Shown: in pieces, positions 6,081 through 11,013 of the stretch
Layout of the letters: every line of letters begins with the position of its first letter
How positions within the stretch are numbered: the first letter of the stretch is position 1
NCBI GenBank assembly: GCA_008017145.1
Contig: SSGY01000129.1
Coordinates: 1-11,013 of the forward strand
Direction of reading: 5' to 3'
Source: Neisseriales bacterium
Lineage (GTDB): Bacteria; Pseudomonadota; Gammaproteobacteria; Burkholderiales; UBA11063
Length of the DNA stretch: 11,013 bases
Program-made: the position numbers and the translations under genes
The notes under the pieces: generated by a model
What the model was told of the DNA's origin: nothing
The model's input: the letters and a program-made list of their open reading frames with translations, nothing else
Database searches by the model: none

Positions 6081-7514
6081 ATGGATACTAATTTAATTAT
6101 TATCGCGGCGAGTGCTGGCGGTGTGGCTTTGATTGTGATTATCAGTTTATTGCTGGTGTTTAGTCGCCTAAAAGGTACTAATGATGGTAAAGAGCAGCTA
6201 AATGAGCTTAATCAGCAGTTATTTACGCTCAATACTGATTTTACCAAACTCAGTGCCGATTATGAGCATGCCAAGCAAGAGCAGCAGCGCATTACTCTGC
6301 AATTGAATGAAGCCTTGCAAACCAGCCGGGCATTGGAGGAGGGGAGTCGTAATATTCAGCATGACAATCTTCAGCTAAGCAACGATAAATCAAGACTGGA
6401 AGTTGAGAATGAGCATCTAAAAACTGCCTATACACAGTTAGAAAAAATGCTGGCTGAACTCAAACTACAAATGAATAGTGAATTTACCAATCTGAAGAAT
6501 CTAGCAATTAACGAGCTTAAAGAGCGGGCAGACAATTCCTTGCGTGATATTAGTAAAGAAAATGTAGTTTTGCCATTACAGGAAAACCTAAAAGATTTAC
6601 AGCAGAAAATCAATGAGCTGGCATTCCAAACCAAAGAGATTAACCGTAATTCTGAAGGTTTAAATCAGCAAGCACAAAATTTAGCTTTGGCTCTAACTAA
6701 AGATAGTAAGAAAAAAGGTGAATTTGGTGAGATGATTTTGGCAAATATTCTCGAAAGTGTTGGGCTACAACAGCATATTAGCTATACTGAACAAGCGCAA
6801 ATTAGTTTAGACGATAAACGCTTGATTCCAGATGTGATTATTAACTTACCACATAATAAAGCGGTAGTTGTTGATAGTAAAAATATTATGAAACGTTATT
6901 ACGAAAGTATCGTGAACGATGAGGATAAAAGCAAAGCAATTTTTGATGCAATCAAACTGACGATTAAAAATCTAAGTAATAAAGATTATCTCAGTGCGGT
7001 GGAAGCTTCGATTGGTAAAGCGGTGTTTGATTATGCGATTATGTTTATTCCCAATGAAGGATTATTTTCTTTGATTATTGAAGAAGATCAGCGTTTGAGC
7101 GGTACTTTATTGCGCGAAGCATATCAGCAAAAAGTCTTTATCGCTGGACCTTCAACACTACTAGTCTTACTTGGAATGATTGAGCGCTCATGGGATGTTT
7201 ATCAGATTGAAGAACGAGCTGAGAAGATCATTAGTTTATCGCGTGAACTTAGTGATAAGTTCAAAATTAGTTTACAGCGGATTGCGGATTTAGGGCAGTC
7301 AATTCGGAGTTGTGGTAATAAATATGACGAAGTGGTTAAATCGCTGGATAATGGTACGGCTGCAAGTGCTTATAGTAAACTCGAGAAATTAGCTCAGCTT
7401 TCTGGCGAGAAGGTTCAATTAGCCAAGCCTGTTGAAGTTGGTGAGGTAATACCCAGGCTACCCAGCTCTGCACGTGATGAAGAATGTAGTTCAGTCCGAC
7501 GAGTTCATGTTTAA
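6081..7514 (+). CDS. rmuC: DNA recombination protein RmuC
   Basis: RmuC limits DNA rearrangements such as inversions at short inverted repeats, and in E. coli its loss raises their frequency. The protein has 477 residues, the normal length. A single membrane helix (about 5-28) is followed by a long charged, Gln/Leu-rich coiled coil (about 35-205). The RmuC domain (about 208-420) is predicted to have a restriction-endonuclease-like fold. Its motifs are present: KKGEFGEMIL (211-220), then RLIPDVIINLP (247-257) and AVVVDSK (261-267). Glu217, Asp251, Asp265 and Lys267 are the likely metal-site residues. MFIPNEGLFSLI (321-332) and GPSTLLVLL (356-364) are also typical. The ATG at 6081 starts just before the helix and has only a weak purine stretch upstream. 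Arginine codons are almost all CGN, as in a resident gene. The flanking 85- and 171-base gaps suggest its own transcript. Confidence 0.93.
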   Translation: MDTNLIIIAASAGGVALIVIISLLLVFSRLKGTNDGKEQLNELNQQLFTLNTDFTKLSADYEHAKQEQQRITLQLNEALQTSRALEEGSRNIQHDNLQLSNDKSRLEVENEHLKTAYTQLEKMLAELKLQMNSEFTNLKNLAINELKERADNSLRDISKENVVLPLQENLKDLQQKINELAFQTKEINRNSEGLNQQAQNLALALTKDSKKKGEFGEMILANILESVGLQQHISYTEQAQISLDDKRLIPDVIINLPHNKAVVVDSKNIMKRYYESIVNDEDKSKAIFDAIKLTIKNLSNKDYLSAVEASIGKAVFDYAIMFIPNEGLFSLIIEEDQRLSGTLLREAYQQKVFIAGPSTLLVLLGMIERSWDVYQIEERAEKIISLSRELSDKFKISLQRIADLGQSIRSCGNKYDEVVKSLDNGTAASAYSKLEKLAQLSGEKVQLAKPVEVGEVIPRLPSSARDEECSSVRRVHV

Positions 7515-7554
7515 TACTGATGAATTAAGTGATTAACTTTTAATTTGTTTCACC

Positions 7555-7615
7555 TTTGACTAATAGCCTATTTGCTAGGTTTATTAAGTAAATATGTAAT
7601 GTAAAATTAGTCAAA
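7555..7615. repeat. 10-bp inverted repeat with nested hairpin between rmuC and the transferase gene
   Basis: TTTGACTAAT (7555-7564) and ATTAGTCAAA (7606-7615) are perfect inverse complements with 41 bases between them. Inside, CCTA (7567-7570) and TAGG (7576-7579) form a small second hairpin. Neither strand has a T-run right after the outer stem, so it is not an ordinary terminator. It could be an operator pair, an mRNA stem-loop in an rmuC 3' end, or a decayed repeat. Confidence 0.5.
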
Positions 7616-7644
7616 AAATTTATATGTAGTTGTTCAATTAAACT

Positions 7645-7650
7645 TATAAT
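7645..7650 (+). promoter_or_regulatory. Consensus -10 box for the transferase gene
   Basis: TATAAT at 7645-7650 is a perfect -10. No sequence resembling TTGACA lies 16-18 bp upstream; the nearest candidate, TTTATA at 7619-7624, is 20 bp away. Transcription from here would give a leader of about 29 bases with the AAGGG ribosome site (7676-7680). The right arm of the inverted repeat ends just upstream. Confidence 0.35.
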
Positions 7651-7685
7651 AAATTTTATACAAATCAATTAAAATAAGGGTACAT

Positions 7686-8297
7686 ATGTTAACTCTGATG
7701 GGGACACTCAATAGTCCATATACTCGCAAAGTACGCTTAATGCTACTAGAAAATAATATCTTGCATAAGTTTGTTATTGACCTTCCACGAGACATAGATA
7801 GCAAAATTGCTAAATTTAACCCACTAAAAAGAATTCCAGTACTAATTCTTGAAGATGGGACATGTATATTCGATTCGCCTGTAATTACGGATTATATTGA
7901 CAGTATCAGTGAGAGTGACTTAATTCCCAAAGACATTTTCAACCGTATGTTAGTGAAACGTTGGGAAGCTATTGCAGACGGTATTATGGATGCTGCTGTT
8001 CAAATTCGTATAGAGCGGGATCGCAAAATTGAGCAACAAGATCAATTGTTGATTGATAAATATAATGATGCAATTAGTTTGGCACTATCTTTTTTAGATC
8101 ATGAGCTACATTCAAAGACATTTTGTCATGGAAGTCGCATAACTCTTGCTGACTTAGCACTGATTAGTGCGATAATCTATCTTGATTTTCGTCAGCCTGA
8201 ACGTAATTGGCGCGAACAGTATCCTAATATTAAATTATGGTATGGTCATATTTATTCACGAGATAGTATACAAGACAGTTTATTAGTCTGTGTATGA
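7686..8297 (+). CDS. Glutathione S-transferase, YibF-like
   Basis: Cytosolic GST-family protein of 203 residues, close in length to E. coli YibF (about 202). An N-terminal thioredoxin-fold domain (1-77) has SPYTRKVR (10-17), where the serine sits at the usual catalytic position. It also has the cis-proline loop RIPVLILEDG (49-58) and FDSPVITDYI (62-71), whose Asp-Ser pair normally holds the gamma-glutamyl part of glutathione. The all-helical C-terminal domain has the WEAIADGIMDAA segment (93-104), which I recall from YibF-type proteins, and ITLADLALISA (152-162), the conserved N-capping region of GST helix 6. The substrate cannot be told from sequence, and YibF itself has no settled reaction. 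An AAGGG site lies 5 bases before the ATG. One of about 14 arginines is AGA. It is convergent with ggt, which also acts on glutathione, but no shared regulation is visible. Confidence 0.85.
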   Translation: MLTLMGTLNSPYTRKVRLMLLENNILHKFVIDLPRDIDSKIAKFNPLKRIPVLILEDGTCIFDSPVITDYIDSISESDLIPKDIFNRMLVKRWEAIADGIMDAAVQIRIERDRKIEQQDQLLIDKYNDAISLALSFLDHELHSKTFCHGSRITLADLALISAIIYLDFRQPERNWREQYPNIKLWYGHIYSRDSIQDSLLVCV

Positions 8298-8357
8298 TGA
8301 AAATTCTTGAATTGCGCAATATGTTTAACAGTATTTGGGATGATTGCAGATTCTAAT

Positions 8358-8383
8358 AAGAAAAGTCCTTGCGGACTTTTCTT
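8358..8383. terminator. Bidirectional intrinsic terminator
   Basis: An 11-bp perfect stem (8358-8368 AAGAAAAGTCC with 8373-8383 GGACTTTTCTT) closes a TTGC loop. The inner four pairs GTCC/GGAC are GC-rich, and the A- and T-rich outer halves give a U-run on both strands. It ends the + strand transferase transcript and the - strand ackA-ggt transcript. The stem shares base 8383 with the ggt stop codon. Confidence 0.9.
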
Positions 8384-10143
8384 TAGTTTCCGATAGCTAA
8401 TCCTTCACGGCGTGGATCAGCTGCGCCACTCCATCCATCATTAGTGCGAATTATATTAGTTTCGCCACTAACTAAATCAGTTCTAATTACTGATTCGCCC
8501 AAGGCATTTAGTTTATCTAATTGTGCACTGAATATTGAATCACCATTTTCCAAAACTGGAGCGGCATTGGCTGCACAGAGATTAGGTGAAGATGATGCTT
8601 CAGCTGCCGACTTTTTGAAATCTAAAATTTGAATCAGGTTTTTGGCAACATAACAAATAATTTGACTACCACCAGGAGAACCAGTCAATACTTGCAAATT
8701 ATGATCTTTATCAAATACCATTGTTGGTGCAATTGACGAACGAGGTCGTTTACCAGCTTCAACGCGATTCGCAATTGGCTTACCAGATGCATTAGTAGGT
8801 GTTAACGAAAAATCAGTTAATTCATTATTTAAGAAGAATCCATTGGTAAAGAGATGACTACCAAATTGATGCTCAACGGTTACGGTCATCGTAACTGCAT
8901 TGCCATCTTTATCCACGATGGACAATGAAGTTGTTCCATGAGGTTTTGGGCTGCTATCTGCAACATATTTAGGATCAGCACCATAAGGCTTGCCAGGCGC
9001 AACTGGCACACTTAATGCCATAGATTCATTCACTAGCTTTGCACGCTCATCTAAATATTGATTATTTAATAAACCCGCAATTGGTTGTTTAACAAAGTCA
9101 GGATCAGCAAGGTATTGATTACGATCGGCAAAAGCTATTTTGCTTGCTTCATAAAAATTATAAACCCAGTTTATATCCGTGAATGCACTTTCTCCAGTTT
9201 GAGTATAATTACGAGCATAAATTCCCAATAATTCTTGGACTGTAACGCCGCCACTTGATGATGGTGGCACCGAACAAATATCATATTGACCACGATACGT
9301 ACTGCATACTGGCTCTTTAACCTGTACTTTATAAGCACTAAGATCTTTTGTGCTCATTAGCTTTTTATTTGCGCTTTTATTCACCGTTTCAATAATGTCA
9401 TGAGCAATTTTGCCAGTATAAAATTCCTGCGGGTTTTTGGCAATTATATGTAATGTATCAGCATAAGCAATATTGGTAACTTTATCGCCAATTGGTTTTA
9501 CATCACCTTGCGCATTAAAATAAACTTTGGCAATTTGTGGATTATCTTTTAAGATATCCTGATCACTTTGTAATAAGCCATATAGCCGAGGACTCATCGG
9601 GAAACCATTGCGGGCAAGAGCAATAGCGGGTGCGAGTAATTTACTCCATGCAAGTTTTCCATTTTGTTGGTGCATTTTATAAAATAAAGCAACTTCGCTA
9701 GGAACACCCACTGAGAGTGGGCTTAACATTGCCGATTCAAAGTTTAGAGGTTTAGATGTCTTTGGATCAATGAACCAATTTGGTGTAGCGCTTAGTAGGG
9801 CAACTTCACGCCCATCAAAAGCAAGTAGTTGTTTAGTTTTTGCATGATAGCTAAGCGCGTAACCTCCGCCACCAATGCCTGAAGATTGTGGTTCGGTTAA
9901 ACCTAAAACAAAGGCAGCAGCAATTGCGGCATCTGTTGCATTTCCACCTTCATTGAGTATTTGTTGCGCTGCTTTACTTGCCCAAGGATTATTGGTGACT
10001 ATCATAGAATGTTTGCCAGTAACCAATGGTTTTTCAGTTTTAGCGGTTGCAACTTCTGGAGCTACAGGCTGAGAGGTGGTAGCATTGGCAAATAGCGGAA
10101 TTATGCTAGTTAATAAAAGTAGTGCAATTTTATTCTGGTTCAT
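8383..10143 (-). CDS. ggt: Gamma-glutamyltransferase (glutathione hydrolase) precursor
   Basis: Periplasmic N-terminal-nucleophile enzyme that hydrolyses the gamma-glutamyl bond of glutathione and similar peptides or transfers the group to amino acids. The protein has 586 residues, the usual size. A signal peptide, MNQNKIALLLLTSIIPLFANA, probably ends at residue 21. The large subunit has TEPQSSGIGGGGYAL (83-97) and FDGREVA (109-115), where Arg112 should bind the substrate carboxylate. Self-cleavage should occur before Thr404 in HGTTSLSIVDKDG (402-414; codon at 8932-8934), giving a small subunit of 183 residues. That subunit shows FFLNNELTDFS (436-446), KRPRSSIAPT (465-474) and TGSPGGSQI (487-495), which complete the site. 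All key residues are present, so it should be active. The start is fixed by AGAGG (10151-10155 on the other strand) 7 bases upstream. It lies 18 bp after ackA on the same strand, so the two are probably cotranscribed. Confidence 0.95.
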   Translation of the reverse strand: MNQNKIALLLLTSIIPLFANATTSQPVAPEVATAKTEKPLVTGKHSMIVTNNPWASKAAQQILNEGGNATDAAIAAAFVLGLTEPQSSGIGGGGYALSYHAKTKQLLAFDGREVALLSATPNWFIDPKTSKPLNFESAMLSPLSVGVPSEVALFYKMHQQNGKLAWSKLLAPAIALARNGFPMSPRLYGLLQSDQDILKDNPQIAKVYFNAQGDVKPIGDKVTNIAYADTLHIIAKNPQEFYTGKIAHDIIETVNKSANKKLMSTKDLSAYKVQVKEPVCSTYRGQYDICSVPPSSSGGVTVQELLGIYARNYTQTGESAFTDINWVYNFYEASKIAFADRNQYLADPDFVKQPIAGLLNNQYLDERAKLVNESMALSVPVAPGKPYGADPKYVADSSPKPHGTTSLSIVDKDGNAVTMTVTVEHQFGSHLFTNGFFLNNELTDFSLTPTNASGKPIANRVEAGKRPRSSIAPTMVFDKDHNLQVLTGSPGGSQIICYVAKNLIQILDFKKSAAEASSSPNLCAANAAPVLENGDSIFSAQLDKLNALGESVIRTDLVSGETNIIRTNDGWSGAADPRREGLAIGN

Positions 10144-10161
10144 AAGTAATCCTCTATATGG

Positions 10162-11013
10162 TTATAGTAATTCCTGAGTTTCTTTAGCGATCATTAGTTC
10201 TTCATTAGTTGGAATTAATAATGCTGTGACTTTAGAGTCTTTGCGGCTAATGATTCTCTCTTGTCCGCGAACATCGTTTTTTTCTGAGTCAATACTGACT
10301 CCTAGAAATGAAACGCCGTCAATGATTTTAGCACGAGTTACTTTATCATTTTCACCTAATCCTGCAGTAAAAATAATTGCATCAACACCGTTCATTGCTG
10401 CCGCGTAAGCACCGATGTATTTTTTAACGTTATATGCGAAGACATCCAAAGCTAATTGAGCGCGCTGATTGCCTTGTTCTGCTGCAGATTCAATATCACG
10501 AAAATCACTGCTTACACCAGAAATACCGAGTACACCAGATTTTTTGTTCATTAGGTTGTCAATTTCATCGACATTGAGTTTCATTTCATGCGCAAGAAAA
10601 GCAATTATACTTGGGTCAAGGTCACCACAGCGAGTGCCCATAGTTAAACCAGCCAGCGGCGTAAAACCCATGCTGGTATCAACACTTTGCCCATATTTAA
10701 TAGCCGCAACTGAAGCACCATTACCAAGGTGACAACTGATTAATTTTAGTTGATTTAAGTCTTTGCCAAGTAATTTTGCAGCACGCCCAGCTACATATTT
10801 GTGTGAAGTACCATGAAAACCATAGCGACGAACTTTATGTTCCTGATATATTTCATAAGGCAGTGAATACATAAATGCTTCAGCAGGCATCGTTTGGTGA
10901 AATGCGGTATCAAAGACTGCGACCATTGGTGTATTTGGCATTAATTCCTGACAGGCTTTAATTCCGGTGATATTAGCTGGATTATGTAACGGAGCTAGTT
11001 TTGCACATTCTTC
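10162..11013 (-). CDS. ackA: Acetate kinase (5' end outside window)
   Basis: Cytosolic enzyme that interconverts acetyl phosphate plus ADP with acetate plus ATP, usually paired with phosphotransacetylase. The frame is open to the window edge and already reads [12 protein letters not shown] at bases 11010-10950 before the first internal ATG at 10941, so that ATG is not the start. About 283 residues are visible and roughly 115 are missing from the N-terminus. Seen in order are [18 protein letters not shown] (family signature with the catalytic aspartate), [21 protein letters not shown] (phosphate binding), [12 protein letters not shown] (active-site arginine), TAGLGEN and [11 protein letters not shown] (metal-site glutamate) near the end. 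All expected active-site residues in this part are intact. It is followed by ggt after 18 bp and probably heads that transcript. Any pta gene would lie outside the window. Confidence 0.95.
   Translation of the reverse strand, partial: EECAKLAPLHNPANITGIKACQELMPNTPMVAVFDTAFHQTMPAEAFMYSLPYEIYQEHKVRRYGFHGTSHKYVAGRAAKLLGKDLNQLKLISCHLGNGASVAAIKYGQSVDTSMGFTPLAGLTMGTRCGDLDPSIIAFLAHEMKLNVDEIDNLMNKKSGVLGISGVSSDFRDIESAAEQGNQRAQLALDVFAYNVKKYIGAYAAAMNGVDAIIFTAGLGENDKVTRAKIIDGVSFLGVSIDSEKNDVRGQERIISRKDSKVTALLIPTNEELMIAKETQELL

Noticed and set aside
6001..6096. 31-codon open frame starting at ATG 6001
   Set aside because: Its AAGG is only three bases before the ATG, it overlaps the rmuC start, and the peptide has no recognisable feature.
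7515..7550. AAGT/ACTT hairpin followed by T-rich sequence as an rmuC terminator
   Set aside because: The stem has only four pairs and no GC, far too weak for an intrinsic terminator.
10939..10941. ATG at 10941 as the acetate kinase start
   Set aside because: The frame continues to the window edge with the conserved HNPAN segment, and a protein starting here would lack the N-terminal third.
1..11013. tRNA or rRNA genes, IS elements, CRISPR arrays, toxin-antitoxin or defence systems
   Set aside because: No cloverleaf, transposase, regular spaced repeat or known defence protein was seen on either strand.

Overview
The window is AT-rich, gene-dense DNA that looks like a low-GC Gram-negative proteobacterium. 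The signs are an RmuC with a single N-terminal membrane helix, a Sec-exported gamma-glutamyltransferase, a YibF-like glutathione S-transferase and a PTS permease that has IIB and IIC domains but no IIA. I cannot name the genus from the sequence. Nine genes are visible. Both outer ones are cut by the window edges. No RNA genes, IS elements, CRISPR arrays or intergenic gaps over 300 bases were seen.

Left part (1-5356, + strand): the 3' part of a MurP-like PTS IIBC permease, a family 9 FAD/NAD(P)-binding protein, a secreted SH3/NlpC-P60 peptidase, and a DUF871/MupG-type 6-phospho-N-acetylmuramidase. MurP, the NlpC/P60 enzyme and MupG fit one pathway. Exported endopeptidase trims peptides from peptidoglycan, the PTS imports and phosphorylates the MurNAc sugar or disaccharide, and MupG cuts the phosphorylated disaccharide inside the cell. 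This resembles the mupG/murP arrangement of Gram-positive bacteria such as Staphylococcus aureus, set in a Gram-negative-looking genome. The FAD protein gene sits in the middle of the group and has clearly different arginine and isoleucine codon use, so it looks like a later insertion.

Middle part (5357-8297, + strand): a MepB-family protein with a TTG start, RmuC, and a YibF-like glutathione S-transferase. Each has its own intergenic region, so these are probably separate transcription units. A 10-bp inverted repeat with a 41-nt spacer lies between rmuC and the transferase gene.

Right part (8358-11013, - strand): acetate kinase (5' end outside the window) is followed after 18 bp by gamma-glutamyltransferase, probably as one operon. 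The convergent boundary with the transferase gene is closed by a strong bidirectional terminator whose stem overlaps the last base of the ggt stop codon.

The most interesting points are the muropeptide-scavenging cluster, the foreign-looking FAD gene inside it, and the MepB gene, whose near-consensus promoter would begin transcription almost on top of its ribosome binding site.
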